Assembly: GCA_023846275.1 (NCBI GenBank)
Contig: JAIUJO010000497.1
Location: 415,501 to 479,500, forward strand
Length of the DNA stretch: 64,000 nucleotides
Reading direction: 5' to 3'
Source of the DNA: Vanilla planifolia
Lineage: Eukaryota; Streptophyta; Magnoliopsida; Asparagales; Orchidaceae
Each line of letters starts with the position of its first letter. Position 1 is the stretch's first letter. This document shows, piece by piece, positions 1 to 13,629 of the stretch. The translations under genes were made by a program, and so were the position numbers. The notes beneath the pieces were generated by a model. That model was not told the DNA's origin. It made no database searches and saw only the letters and a list, made by a program, of their open reading frames with translations.

Positions 1-3000
1 AGAATATATCAGAGTAGTGTAGAGTAAAGTAGAGTAAAGCTAAGTTAGGCTAGGCTAAGCTAGTGTAGGCTAAGAAAGGATAAGCTAAGCTAGGCTAGAG
101 TAGAGTAGAGTAGAGTAGAGTAAAGTAAAATAAAGTAGAGTTAGGTTACGCTAGGCTAGGCTAAACAAGGCTAAAGCAGACTAGAGTGGAGTATAATAGA
201 GTAGAGAAAAGTAAAGCAAAGCAGAGTAGAGCATAGTAGAGTAGAGCATAGTAATGTGGAGCAGAGCAGAGCAAAACAGAGCATTATAGAGTAGAGTAGA
301 GTACAATAGAGCAAAGAAAATCTGAGTGGAGCAGAGCAGAGTAGAGAACAAAGCTAGGTTAGGCTTGGCTAGGCTCGACCAGTCAATTGTTGAGTAGAGT
401 ATAGTAGAGTGTAGTAGAATTGAGTAGAGCAGAGTAGAGTGGAGCAAAGTAGAGTAGAGTGGAGTGGAGTAGAGTAGAGCAGAGTAGTGTAGAACAGAGC
501 AGAGCAAAGAAGTGCAGAGTAGACCAGAGTAGAGTAAAGTTTTGTAGAGAAAATCAAAGTAGAGTAGAGTAGAGCTAGGTTAGGCTAGGCTAAGCTTAGC
601 TAGCCTCGACTAGCTTAGAGTAGAGTAGAGTAGAATAGAGTAGAAAAGAGTAGAATAAAGTAGAGTAAAGTAGAGTAGAGTAAAGTAGAGTAGAGCTAGT
701 TAGGCTAGCCTAGGCTAGGTTAGAGTAGAGTAGACTAGAGTAGAGTTGATAGAGTAAAATAGAGTAGAGTAGAGGTAGGTTAGGCTAAGAAAGGCTAGGA
801 TAGGCTAGGCTCTACAAGGATAAGCTAGGATAGGCTAGGCGAGTGTAGAGAAGAGTAGAGTAGAGTGGAGTTGAGTATAGCTAGCTTAGGCTAGGCTAGA
901 GTAGAGTAGAGCAGTGAAAAGCAAAGTAGTGTAGAGTAGAGTAGAGTGCAGTTTAGAGTAGGGTGTAGTGTAGAGTACAGTAGAGCAAAGCAAAGTAGAG
1001 AAAAGTAGAGGAGAGTAGAGCTAGGTTAAGCTAAGTTAGGCTAGGCTAGAATAGAGTAGGGTAAAGTAGAGTAGAGTAGAATAGAGTATAATAGAGCTAG
1101 GTTATGCTAGGCTAGGCTAGGGTCAGTTAGACTAGGCTAGACTAGGCTAGAGTAGTGTAGACTACAATAGAATGGAGCTAGGTTAGGTTAGGTTAAGGTA
1201 GGCTAGAGTATAATAGAGTAGAGACTAGTAGAGTAGAGCAGAGTTGAGTAGAGCATAGCAGAGTAGAGCAAAGCCAATTAGAGTAGAGCAGTGTTGACCA
1301 TAGTTGAGTAGAGTAAGGTTAGGCTAAGAGAGGCTAGGCTAGGCTAGCTAAGCTTGGCTAGAGTAGAATAGAGTATAGTAGAGCTTGGTTAAGCTAGACT
1401 AGGCTCGACTAAGCTAGGCTAGAGTAGAGTAGAGTAGAATAGAGAAGAGTAGAGCAGAGCAGAGAACATAAAAGTAGAGGAAAGGATAAATAGAAGAGCA
1501 GAGCAGAGTAGAATTGTGAAGAGCAGAGCATAGTAGAGTAGAGCTTGGATAGGCTATGTTGGGCTAGGTTACGCTAGGTTAGAGTATAGTAGAGTAGAGT
1601 CAAGTAGGGTAGAGTAATGTAGAGTAGAGTAGAGTATAGTACAGTATAATAGAGTAGAATAGAGTAGAGTAGAGTAGAATAGAGTAGAGTTGAGTAAACC
1701 TAGGTTATGTTTGGCTAGGGTAGGCTAGGTATGAATAAAGTAGAGTAAAGTAGAGTAGAGTAGAGCATAGCTGAGCAAAGCAAAGTAGAGCAGAGAAGAG
1801 AGGATTAGAGTAGAGTAGAGTAAAGCACTGTAGAGCAGAGCTAGGTTAGACAAGGCGAGGTTAGGTTAGGCTAGGCTAGGATAGGCTAGGTTGGAGTCGA
1901 GTAGAATAGGGTAGAGTAAAGATTTGTTTGGTTAGGTTAGGCTAGGCTTTGGTAGGCTAAAGTTGAGTAGAGTAGAGTAGAGTATAGTAAAACAGAGCAG
2001 TGCAGAGTAGAGTAGCATAATAGAGCAGAGTATAGCAAAGTAGAGTAGAGAAGAATACAACAGAGTAGAGTAGAGTAGAGCAAAGTAGAATAGAGTAGAG
2101 TAGAGTAGAGTAGAGTAGAGTAGAGTAGAGTAGAGTAAAGAAGAGTAGAGTAGAGTAGAGTAGAATAGAGTAGAGTAGAGTTGAGTAGAGTATAGTAGAG
2201 CAGAGTAGAGCAAACTAAAGCAGAGTAGAGCAGACCTAGGTTAGGCTAGGCTAGGCTAAGCTAGGCTAGGCTTGGATAGAGTATAGTAGAGCTAAGTTAG
2301 GCTAGGCTAGGCGAGGCTAGGTTAGAGTAAAGAAGAGTAAAGTAGGGTAGAGTGGAGTAGAGGAGAGTAGAGTAGAGCAGAGCTAGGTTAAGCTATGCTA
2401 GGCAAGGTTAGGCTATGCTAGGCTAGCTTAGGCTTGGCTATGTTAAAGTAGAGTAGGGTATAACAGAACTAGGTTAGGCTAAGCTAGGCTAGGCTTGAGT
2501 ATAATTGAGTATAATAGAGTAAGGGAGAGCATAGTAGAGTAGAGTATAGTAGAGCATTATTAAGCAAAGTAGAATAGAGTAGAGCAGAGCATAGCAGAGC
2601 AAATAGAGTTTAGGCTAGGTTAGGCTAGGTTTGGTTAGGGTAGTCTTGAATAGAGTAGAGAAGAGTAGAATTAGGAAAAGCTAGGCTTGGCTGGCCTAGG
2701 CTAGCTTAGAGTAGAGTAGAGTAGAGTATAATAGAGTAGACTAGACTAGACTAAAGTAGAGTAGAGTGGAGTAGAGTAGAGTAGAGTAGAGTAGAGTAGA
2801 GTAGAGCATATTATAGTAGAGTAGAGTATAGTGGAGCTAGGTTAGGCACTACTAGGTTAGGCAAGGCTAGGTTAGACTGGAGAAGAGTAGAGTTGAGCTA
2901 GGTTAGGTTTGGCAAGGCTAGGATAAGTTAAGATAGAGTTTAGTAGGGTATAATAGAGTAGAGTAAAATAGAGCAGAGCATGGAAGAGAGAAAAAGAGCA

Positions 3001-6000
3001 TAACAGAGTAGTGTAGAGCAGTGTTAAGTGAGGTTAAGCTAAGTGAGGCTAGGCAAGGCTAAACTAGGGCAATGCTAAGCTAGACTAGAGTAGAGTAGAG
3101 GAGATTATAGTAGAGTAGAGCTAGGTTTGGCTAGGCTAGGCTAGGCTAATGTAGATTAGAGTAGAGTAGAGTAGAGTAGAGCTTAGCTAGGTTAGGCTAA
3201 GAAAGGTAAGAGTAGAGTAGAGTTAAGAAGAGCATAGCATAACATAGCAGAGTAGAGAAGAGTAAAATAGAGCAAAGTAGAAAAGAGTAGCATATAGTAC
3301 AGCAGAGTAGAGTATAGTAGAGCAAGGCAGAGTTGAGTAGAGTAGAGTATAGTAGAGATAGGTTAGGCTAAGTAGGCTAGGTTTGAGTAGAGTAGGGTAA
3401 AGTGGAGTAGAGTAGAGTAGAGAAGAGTTTGGTAAAGTAGAGTATAATAGAGTAAAGTAAAGTAGAGTAGAGCTAGGTTAGGCTGAGTTAGGCTATAGTA
3501 GAGTAGAGAAAACTAGAGTGGAGTAGGGCAGAGCTAGGATAAGTTAGGCTAGGCTAGTCTATATTAGGCTGATATAGGCTAAGCTGAGCTAAGCTTTTCT
3601 AAAGTAGAGTAAAGTAGAGCAGAGTAGAGCAGAGCAGAGCAGAGTTAAGTTTAGGTTGGTTTGCCTAGTCTAGGCATGGCTTGGTTAAGCTAGGCTAGAG
3701 TTGAGTAAAGTAGAATAGAGCTAGGTTTGCATAAGCTAGGATATGCTTGAGTAGATTACTGTAGAGTAGAGTAGTGTAAAGTAGAGCAGAGCAAAGTAGA
3801 GTAGAGCAAAGTAGAGTAGAGTACAGTAGAGAATAACAGAGCAAAGCTAAGCAGGGTAGAGCAGAGTATAGTAGAGTAGAATAGAGTAGAGAGATCTTTG
3901 TTTAGCAAGGTTAAGCTGGGTGAAACTAGGCTAGAGTAGAGTGGAGTAGAGTAGAGTAGAGTATAAAAGAGCAAAGTAGAGCAGAGTAAAGAAAAGCAGA
4001 GAAGAGCAGAGCATAACATAGTAGAGTAGAGCTAGGTTAGGTTAGGCTAGGCTAGGCTCGAGTATAGTAGTGCAGAGTTAAGTTAGGCTAGGCTAGGCTA
4101 CGTTGGGTTAAAGTAGATTAGAATAGAGGAGAGTATAGTAGAGTAGAGTAGAGAAGAGTATAGCAAAGTTAGGATAGGCTAGCCTAGGCAAGGCTTGTCT
4201 TGGTAAGGCAAGGCTAGAGTGGAGTCATGTAGAGTATACCAGAGTGAGGTTAGGCTATGCTAGGCAAGGCTAGAGTATAATAGAGTAGAGCAGAGTAGAC
4301 AAGAGTAGAGTAGAGTAGGGTAGAGCAGAGTAGAGCAGAGTGGAGTAGAGCAGAGAAGAGCAGAGTAGAGTAGAGCAGAGCAGAGGAGAGCAAGGTTATG
4401 CTAAGCTAGGCAAGGCTAGTTATAATAAAGTATATTAAAGTAGAGTAAAGTAGAGTTCAGTAAAGTAGAGTTGAGTAAAGCATAGTTGAGTAGAGCTTGG
4501 TTAGGCCAGGCTCAGCAAGGCTAGGGTAGGATAGGCCAGGCTATAATTGAGTAGAGTGGAGTGGGGTAGAGCTTGTTTAAGCTGTATTAGGCTAGGCTAG
4601 ATTAAAGTAGAATAGAGTAGAGTAAAGTTGAGCTAAGTAGAGAATAGTAAAGTATAGTAGTGTAGAAATAGAAGAGTAGAGCAGAGCAGAGTGAGAAGAT
4701 TAGAAAAAAGTAGAGTAAAGCTTAGTTAGGCTAAGTTCGGCTAGGTTAAGCTAGGTTTTCGTAGAGTAGAGGAGAGTTGAGTAGAGTAAAGTAGAGTAGA
4801 GTAGAGTAGAGTATAATAGAGTAGAGTAGAGTAAAGTAAAGCTAGGTTAAGCTAGGATTGTCTAAGATAGGCTCAAGTATAGTAGAGTAGATTAGAGTAG
4901 AGTAGAGTAAAGCTAGGATAAGTTAGGCTAGGCTAAAGTTGAGTAAAGTACAATATAGCATAGCATAATTGAGCAAAGTAAAGTAGAGTAGAGCAGAGAA
5001 GAGTAGAGCAGAGCAAAGAAGAGTACAATAGAGTAGAGGAGAGCTAGGTTAAGCTAGGTTGGAGGTGAGTAGAGTAGGGTATAGTAGAGTAGAGAAGAGA
5101 TACATTAGGTTAAGTTAGGCTAGGCTAAATTAGAGTAGAGTAGAGCTTTGTTAAGTTAGGCTAAGTTAAGCTATGCTATGCTAAAGAACAGTAGAGTACA
5201 GTATAGTAGAGCAAAGTAGGACAGAGTAGAGTAGAGCAGAGAATAGTAGTATGGAATAAAGAAAAGTGGAGAAAAGTAGAGCAAGTAGCATAGAGTAGAG
5301 TAGAGCATAGTAGAGTAAAGAAGAGCAAAGCAGAGCTAGGTTAGGCTGGGTTATGCTAGGCTTGCCTAGGAAAGAGTAGAGTAGAGTAGAGTAAAGTAAG
5401 GCAAGGTTAGGCTAGTTAGGTTAGAGTAGAGTAGGGTAGAGTACAATAGAGAGGGGTAAAGCAAGGTTAGGCTAGGCTAGGCTATGATCGGCATAGCTAG
5501 GCTAGGCTAGGCAAGAGTAGAGTAAAGTAGAGTAGAGTAGAGAATAGTAGGGCTAGGATTGGCTAGGCAAGGGTATAGTAGAGTAGAGTAGAGTTGAATA
5601 GGGTAGCATAGAGTATAATAAGGTAGAGTAGAGCTAGGTTAGGCTAGGCAAGGCTAGATGAGGCTAGAGTACAACAGAGTATAATAGAGTAGAGTAAAGC
5701 AGAGTAGAGTATTGTAGAGTAGAACAGAGTAGAGCAGAGCAGAGTGAGGTTAGGCTAGGATAAGCTAGGCTAGGCTAGGCTAGAGTAGAGTAGAGTAGAG
5801 CTATGTTAGACTAGGCTAGGCAAAGCGAGGTTAGAGTAGAGTAGAGCATAGTAGTATTGAGTAGAGTAACGTAGAGTAGAATAGAGTGGAGCTATGTTAG
5901 GTTAGGCTATGCTAGGTTAGGCATGGTAAGCAGGGCTAGTTTAGTGTAGAGTAGAATAGAGCTCAGATAGGGTAGGCTAAGCAAGGTTAGGCTAGAGCAG

Positions 6001-6724
6001 AGAATAGTTGAGTTGAGCAGAGTAGAGAAGAGAAAAATAGACTTTAGTACAACAAAGTAGAGTAGAGTAGAGAAGTGTAGAGTAAAGTAGACTATAGTAG
6101 AGTAGAGCAGAACACAAAAGGGTAAAGAATAGGAGAGTAGAGTAGAGATGAGAATAGTTAGGTTAGGCTAGGTTAGAGAAGAGTATAGTGGAGTAGAGTA
6201 GATTAGAGTGGACTAGAGCTAAGTTATGCTAGGATAGGCTAGGTTAGGCTATGCTAGGCTAAGCTAGGCAAGGCTAAGCTAAAATAGAGTAGACTAGAGT
6301 AGAGTAGATTAGAGCAAAGTATAGTAGAACAGAGTAAAGTAGAGCAGAGTAGAGAAGAGAAGAAAGAAGTAGAGCATAGTAAAATTAGCATAATAGAGCA
6401 GAGCAAAGTTTATATAAGTTAGGCTAGGCCAGGCTAGGGGAGAGAAGAGTAGAGTAGAGCGAAGTAGAGTAGAACTCTGTTAGGCTAGGCTAGAGTAGAG
6501 TAGAGTAGTATAGAGTAGAGCAGAGAAGAGTAAAGTAGAGCAGAGTAGAGCAAAGAAGAACAGAATGGTATAGAGCAAAGCAGAGTAGAGTAGAGCAAAA
6601 TAAAGTAGAGTAGAGTAGAGCAAAAGTGAGCAAAGTAGAGTACAGTTAGGTTATGCTAAGCTAGGCTAGGCTAAGCTGAATTAGGCTTGGTTAGAGTAGA
6701 GTAGAGTTTAGTATAGTAGAGAGA

Positions 6725-6763
6725 GTATACTATAGTATAGTATAATTTAATATAGTATAGTTT
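6725..6763. repeat. AT-rich TATAG subvariant patch
   Basis: About 39 bp in which the G of TAGAG is largely replaced by T or A, giving TATAG/TATAA units and a short palindromic core (CTATAG). It is one of the most AT-rich stretches in the window. Similar patches lie at 32699-32719, 37684-37710 and 53508-53530. It is explained as a local expansion of a mutant unit; a promoter role is not supported. Confidence 0.75.
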
Positions 6764-9700
6764 AGTTGAGCTTGGTTAGGCTAGGCTAAGCAAGGTTAGG
6801 TTTGGCTAAGCTAGAGAAGAGTAAACTAGAATAATGTAGAGTAGAGTAGACCAAGGTTATAATAGGCAAGGCTAAGCTAAGCTAAGTTAGAGTAGTGTAG
6901 AGTAGAGTAGAACAGAGCTTAGTGGAGCAGAGTAGAATAGAGTAGAGTAAAGTAGAGCAGAATAGAGCAAAGAAGGGTAGAGCAATGTTAGGGTAAGTTA
7001 GGCTAGGTTTGTCTTGACTAGACTAGAGCAGAGTATAGTAGAGTGTAGTAGAGCTATGTTAGGCTAGGCAAAACTAGGCTAAGTTAGAGTAGAGTACAGT
7101 ATAATAGAGTATTGTAGAGTAGAGCTAGGTTAGGCTAGGTTAGGGTAGGGTAGATTAACCTAAGCTAGGCTAGAGTAAAATAGGATAGGGTAGAGTAAAG
7201 TAGAGAAGAGTAGAATAGAGCAGAGTAGATCTAAGTATAATAGAGCAAAGTAGAGCTTTGAAAAATAATGTAGAGTAGACCAAAGCAAAGCTAGGTTAGG
7301 TCAGGCTAGGTTAGGTTTGGCTAGGCTAGGCTATGTTAGAATATATTAAAGTACAATAGAGTAGTGTAAAATTGAGTAGAGTAGAGTAGAGTTGAGTAAA
7401 GTAAAGAGAAGTGGAGTTAGGTTAGGCAAGGCTAAGCTAGGCTAGGTTTGAGTAGAGTAGAGTAGTATAAAGTAGAGCATTGTAAAGTAGAGCAGAGTAA
7501 AGTAGAGTAGACAAGTGGAGAAGAGAGGAGAGCAAAGAAGAGAAGGGAAGAGTAGAGTAGAGTTGAGTAGAGTAGAGAAAAAATGAGTAGAGCAATGAAG
7601 AGCAGAGCAGAGTAGGGGATAGGAGAGCTAAGTTAGGCTTGGCTAGGTTAGGCGAGGTTAAGCTAGGATAAGCTATAGTAGATTAGAGTAGGGTAGAGTA
7701 TAGGATAGTAGAGTAGAGCTAGGTTAGGTTAGGCTAGGTTAGGTTAGAGTAGAGTAGAGTGGAGTATAGTAGAGCTAGGTTAGGCTAGGCTAGGTTAGGC
7801 TAGGATAAGTTAGGCAAGTTTAGGCTAGGCTAGAGTATAGTAGAGTAGACTAGAGTAGAATAGAGTAGAGCTTGGTTAGGTTATGCTAGGTTAGAGTAGA
7901 GTAGGAGAGAATAGAGCAGAGCAGAGTAGAGTATAGTAAAGTAGAGTAGAGTTAGGTTAGGTTAGGCTAGGCTAGGCTAAGCTTGTCTAGGCTAGAGTTG
8001 AGTAGAATAGAGTAGAGTATAGTAGAGTAGCATATAGTAGAGTAAAGTAGAGTATAGTTTGGTTAGGCTATGTAATGCTAGACGAGGCTAGAGTACAATA
8101 GAGTAGAGTAGAGTTGAGTAGAGCGTAGAAGAGTAGAGTAGTGTAGAGCAGAATAAAGTAGAGCAGAGAAGAGTTAGGTTAGGCTAGGATAGGCTAAGTT
8201 AGGCTTGGCTAGGCTAGACAAGGTTAGAGTAAAGAAGAGTAGAGTAAAATTGAGTAGAGTAGAGTACAGTAGAGTAGAGCTAAGCTAGGCTTGGCTAGGC
8301 TAAGCTAGGCTATGTTAGGCTAGGCTAAGCTATTATAGAGTAGAGTAGAGCTTAGTTATGTTAGGCTAAGCTAGGTTAGGTTAGATTCAAGTTGAGTTGA
8401 GTTGAGTAGAGTAAAGAAGAGAAAAGCAGAGTAGAGCAGAGCAAAGTAGAGCAGGATAGAGAAATACAAAGTAAAGCAGAGTAGAATAGTGTAGAGTGGA
8501 ACAGAGAAGAGGTGAGTAGAGTAGAGTAGATTTTAGCTAGGTTAGGCGAGGCTAGGCTTGGCAAGAGTAAAGTATAAAAGAGAGGACTACAGCTAAGTTA
8601 GAGTAGAGTAGAGCAGAGTTGACTAGATTATTGTAGAGTAGAGTAAAGTAGAGTAGAGCGAGGTTAGGCTAGGTGAGGCTAGGGTAGGCTAGGCTAGGCT
8701 AGAGTATAGTAGAGCTAAATTGGCTAAGCTAAGTTAGGCTATGCTAAATAGGGCTAGAGTAGAGTAGAGTAGAGAAGAGTATAGTAGGGTAGAGTAGAGA
8801 AGAGTAGAGTAGAACAGAACTAAGTAGAGCAAAGGAGAGCAGAGTAGATTAGATTAGAGTAGAGTAGAGGAGAGCAGAACAGAGCTAGGTTGGGTTATGT
8901 TAGGGTCAGCTTGGCTAGAGTAGAGTAGAGTTGAGTAGAGATAGGATGGGTTAGGTTAGGCTAGGCTAGTTTTGAGTAGAGTAGAATAGAGTTGAGTTGA
9001 GTAGAGTAGAGTATAGGAGAGTAGAGTAGAGCTAGGTTAGGTTAAGCGAGGTTAGGCTAAGTTAGGGTAGGCTAGGCAAAAGTAGAGTAGAGTAGAGTAG
9101 AGTAGAGTTGAATAAAGTAGAGCTATGTTAGGCTTGGAAAGGGTTGGCTTGGATAGAATAGAGTAGAGTAGAGTAGAGTAGAGTAGAATAGAGTAGAGTA
9201 AAGTAGAGTAGAGCAAACCTTATATGAGTAGAGTAGAGCTAGGTTAGGCTATGCTAGGCTTGGCTATGTTTGAGCAGAGCAGAGTAGAACAGAGTATAGC
9301 AAAACAAAATAGAGTAGAGCAGAACAGAGTAGAGCAGAATAAAGCAGAGTTTTGCTAAGCAGAGTATAGTAGAGTTAGGTTAGGATATGTTAGGCTAGGC
9401 TAAGTTAAAGCTGAGTAGAGTAGTGTTAAGAAGAGTAGAGTAGAGCATAATAAAACAGAGTAGAGCAGAGTAAAGCAAAAAAGAGTAGAAGAGTTAGGTT
9501 AGGCTAGGTTAAGCAAGGTTTGGCTATGCTAGGCTAGGTTGGAGTAGAGTTGAGTAGGGTATAGTAGAGCTAGGTTAGGCTAGGTTAGGTTGGGTTAGAG
9601 TATAGTAGAGTAGAGTAAAGTAAAGTATAGTAGAGTGGAGTAGATTAATGTATAGTAGAGTAGAGTAGAGCAGAGTGTAGTATAATAGAGTTGAGTAGAA

Positions 9701-10020
9701 TAGAGTAGAGCTAGGTTAGGCTTGGCTAGGCTAGGCTAGGCATGGCTAGGCTATGCTAGAATAAAGTAGAGTAGAGCAGACTAAAGTAGAGTAGAGTAGA
9801 CTAAGTAGAGTAGAGTAAAGCTCGGTTAGGCTAGGCTAGGCTAAAGTAGATTAGAGTGGAGTAGGGTAGAGTAGAACAAAGTAGAGTAGAGTAGGGTAGT
9901 GTAGAGAAGAGTAGAAAAGAGCAAAGCAGAGTAGAACAGAGCAAAGTAGAGTAGAGTATAATAGGGTAGAGTAGAGTAGAGCAGAGTAGAGTAGTGCAGA
10001 GTAGAGTTGGGTCAAGTTGA

Positions 10021-10045
10021 GCCAGGCTGGGCTTGTTCTTGATGC
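10021..10045. other. Degenerate spot with weak repeat identity
   Basis: Between a TAGAG tract and the next TAGAG tract, the sequence GGCTTGTTCTTGATGC departs from both unit types, although GGCT and ATGCTATGTTAG flank it. It may be a heavily mutated TAGGC block or a very small insertion. Nothing larger is present. Confidence 0.4.
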
Positions 10046-13000
10046 TATGTTAGAGAAGAGTAGAGTAATGTAAGGTAGAGTACAGTAGAGTAGGGTAGTG
10101 TAGAATACAAAGTAGAGTAGAGTATAATATTACGTAGTATGGTATAGTAGAGTATAATAGAGCTAGGTTAGGCTAGCCAAGGTTTGGCTAGGCTAGAGAA
10201 GAGTAGACAAGAATAGAGTAGAGTAGAGTAGAGTAGAGTAGAGTATAATAGATTATAGTACAGTATAGTAGAGTAGAGTTAGGTGAGGCAAGGCTAAGCT
10301 AGATTATATTAGCATAGAGTATAGTAGAGTAGAGTACAGCAAAGTAGAGCAAAGTAGAGTGTAGCAGAGTAGAGCTAGGTTAGGCTAGGCTAGATTAGAG
10401 TGGAGTAGAGCTAGGTTTAGCTAAGCTAAGTTAGGCTAAGTTAAAGTAGAGTAGAGTAGAGTTGATTGCAATAGAGTAGAATAGAGTAGAGTAGAGTAAA
10501 ATAAAGTAGAACTAGGTTAGGCTAGGCTAGAGTAGAGTACCATAGAGTACAGCAGAGTAGTGTAGAGATGACTAGAGCAGAGTAAAGGAGAGCAGAGGAG
10601 AGTAGAGTAGAGCAGAGTAGAGTAGAGTATAGCAGAGTAGAGAAGAGTTGAGCAGAGCAGAGTAGAGCAAAGCAAAGTATATCAGAGTAGAGTAGATCAA
10701 AGCAAAGAAAAGCAGAGTAGAGGCAGAGTAAAGTAGAGTAAAGTGGAGTAGAGGTAAGTCGATCTTGGCAAGGCTACGCTAAGTTTGAGTCGAATAGAGT
10801 AGAGTAAAGTAGAGTAGAGGAGAGTGGAGTAGAGCGAGGTCAGAGTAGAGCTAGGTTAAACTTAGCTAGGCCAGGCAAGGCTAGAGTATAGTAGAGTAGA
10901 GAAGAGTAGAGAAGAGTGGAGTAGAGTAGAGTTGAGTAGAGCTAGGTTAGGCAAAGTTAAGCTAGGCTAGGTGACTCTAGAGTAGAGTATAGTATAATAG
11001 AGTAGTGTAGAGGAGAGTAGAGTAGAGCTACGTTAGGCTTGGCTAGGCTACGCTATGCTAAACTAGGTTAGAGTAGAGTAGAGTAGAGTAGAGTATAGTA
11101 TAGTAGAGAAGAGTATAACAAAAAAGAGTAGAGCAGAGCAGAGCCAAGTAGAGCAGAGCAGACCAAAGCTGAGTAGGGTAGAGCAAAGTAGAGTGGAGTA
11201 GAGTAGATCAGAGCAGAGAAAAGAAGAGCAAAGAATTGCAAAGCAGAGCATAATAGAGCATAGCTAGATTAGGTGAGGCTAGGCTAGGTTATGCAAGAGT
11301 AGAGAATAATTTAGTAGAGTAGAGCAGAGTAGAGTAGAGTAGAGGTAGGTTGGGCAACTCTAGGCTAGGCTAGGTTTTAGTCAAGTAGAGTGGAGGAGAA
11401 CAGAGTAGAGCTAGGTTAGAATAGAGAAGAGTAGAAAACGTAGAGTAGAGTATAGTATAGTAGAGTAGCATAGAGTATAGTAAAGTAGTACAAAGTAGAA
11501 TAAAGTAGAGCATAGTAAAGTAGAGCAGAACAAACCAGTGCAAAGTAGAGTAGAGCAGAGCTGAGTAGAGCAGAGCAAAGCAGAGTAGAGCAGTGTAGAA
11601 CAAGGTTAGTCTTGGCAAAGCAAGAGCAAAGTAGAGTAGAGGTAGGCCAGGCTAGGCTAAGTTAGGTTAGTTTAGAGAAGAGTACAGAAGAGTAGAGTAG
11701 AGTAAAATAGAGGATGTTAGAGTAGAATAGAGTAGAGTAGAGCAAAGTAGAGCTTAATTAGGCTAAGATAGGCTAAGCAATGCTAGACTATAGTAGAGTA
11801 AAGCTAGGTTAGGTTTGGTTAAGCTAGGTTTATTTAGTAGAGTATTATAGTATAGTGTAGAGTAGAATAGAGTATAGCTAAGTTAGGCTAGGCTAGGAGA
11901 GGCTAAGGAAGGCTAGGCTAGGGAATAGTAGATTAGAGTAGAGTAGAGTAAAGTATAGTGGAGTAGAGTAAAGTATAGTAGAGCAAGGTTTGGCTAGGTT
12001 AGGGTATGGTACAATAGAGCAGAGTAGAGTAGAGTAGAGCAGTGTAGAATAGAGTATAGTAGAGTAGAGCAGAGTAGAGCAGAATAAAGTAGAACAGAGT
12101 AGAGTAGAGCGATGTTAGGCTAGCTAGGCTTGAGTAGAGTAGAGTAGAATAGAGTGGAGTGAAGTAGAGCTAGGTTCAACAAAGCTAACCTAGGCTTATT
12201 TAGAATAGAGTAGAGTAGAATATAGTAGATTAGAGTAGAGTGGAGTAGAGTAAAGTAGAGTACAGCTAGGTTAGGCTATGTAAGGCTAGGCTATGCCAGA
12301 GTAGGCTAAGCAAGGCAAAACAAGGCTAGATTAAAGTAGAGTTGAGTGGAGTAAATATAATAGAGTACAGCGAGGTTAGCTATGCCAGGCTATGATTGGC
12401 TAAATTAGGCTTGAGAAGAGTAGGGTAGAGTGGAGTAGCATAGAGTAGAGCAGAGCAGAGAAGAGCATAATAGAGTAGAGTAGAGAAGACAAAATAAAAA
12501 CAAAGTAGAGTAGAGTAGAGCATCATAAAGTAGAGCAGAGCATAGCATAGCATAACAGAGTAGGGAAGAGTAAAGTAGAGATAAGTTAGGTTAGGCAAGG
12601 CTAGGCTAGGTTAGAGTATAGTAGAGTAGACTAGAGTACAGCTAGTTTAGGCTAGGCAAGGCTAAGGTAAGCTAGGCTATGCTAAGCTAGCTTATAGTAG
12701 AACAGAGGAGAATAGAGCAAACCAGAACAAAGTAAAGCATAATAGAATAGAGCAGAGCAGAGCAGAATAGAGCAAAGAAAAAATAAGTAGAGCTGAGCAA
12801 GCAAAGAAGAATAGAGTTAAATTAGGCTAGGTTAGGCTAGGCTAGATTAAAGTAGAGCTAGGCTAGGCTAGAGTAAAGTAAAGTAAAGTAGAGCTAGGTT
12901 AGGTTAGGTTAAGCTAGGCTATGGTAGAGTAGAGGAAAGTGGAGTAGAGCAGAGAAGAATAGAGCATAATAATGATGAGCAGAGCCAAGTAGAGTAGTGT

Positions 13001-13550
13001 AGAGCAAAGCTTACTAGAGCACGATAGAGTTGAGTAGAGTAGAGTAGAGCTAGGTAAGGCTATGCTAAGCTAAAGTAGAGTAGAGTAGAGTAGAGTTTGG
13101 TTAGGCTAGGCTAAGTAAGAGCAGAGTAGAGTAGAGTAGAGTAGGGTAGAGTAGAGTAGAGTAGTGTAGAGTAAGTAGAGTAGAGTAAAGTGAAAGAGAG
13201 GAGTGGAGAGTAGAGCAAAGCAGAGCAGAGCAGAACAGAGCAATGTAGAGCAGAGTAGAGAATAACAGATTAGTGCATAGTAGATCAAAGCAGAATTGAG
13301 TAGAGCAAAGTAGAATTGAGTAGAGCAAAGCGAAGATAGGGTAGGGTAGGCTTTGCTAGAATAGAGTATAGGGGAGTATAATAGAGTAGAACTAGGTTAG
13401 GCTAGGCTAGGATATGGTTGGCTAGGCTAGAGTAGAGTAGACCTAGATTAGGATAAGCTTAGCTAGGCTAGAGTAGAGTAGACTATAATAGAGTAGAGCA
13501 GAGTAGGGGAGAGAGGAGTACAATAGAGTGGAGTAGAGTAGGGTAGAGTG

Positions 13551-13629
13551 GAGGAGATGAGACGAGAGGAGAGGAGATTAGCAGAGAGGAGAGGAAAGAG
13601 GAGTAGAGAGGAGGAGAGGAGAGGAGAGC
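13551..13629 (+). repeat. GGAGA (AGAGG) core block 1
   Basis: The TAGAG tract changes to GGAGA-type units (GAGGAGAGGAGA), interrupted by TGAGACGAG and TTAGCAG, then changes to CAGAG units and ends at a TAGGT junction. The same order, TAGAG then GGAGA then CAGAG/CAAAG then TAGGT, is seen in the other core blocks. The minus-strand frame across it (13463-13756) is a by-product of the repeat. Confidence 0.85.

Larger units (their letters stand above)
1..13440. repeat. Mixed-module part of the array, left flank
   Basis: This stretch holds alternating TAGAG and TAGGC blocks of variable length, with no gene. The longest nearly pure TAGAG run I noticed is around 2091-2135, about nine units. Long TAGAG tracts, where minus-strand frames stay open, lie at 181-507, 1932-2213, 3756-4019, 8376-8520, 10540-10750, 11063-11251 and 11370-11600. 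An AT-rich TATAG patch is at 6725-6763. I did not find a convincing kilobase-scale repeat here by eye, but I cannot exclude one. Confidence 0.9.

Noticed and set aside
6725-6763. TATA-like promoter
   Set aside because: The AT-rich words keep the 5-bp period of the satellite and recur as TATAG runs elsewhere. No transcript or gene lies downstream.
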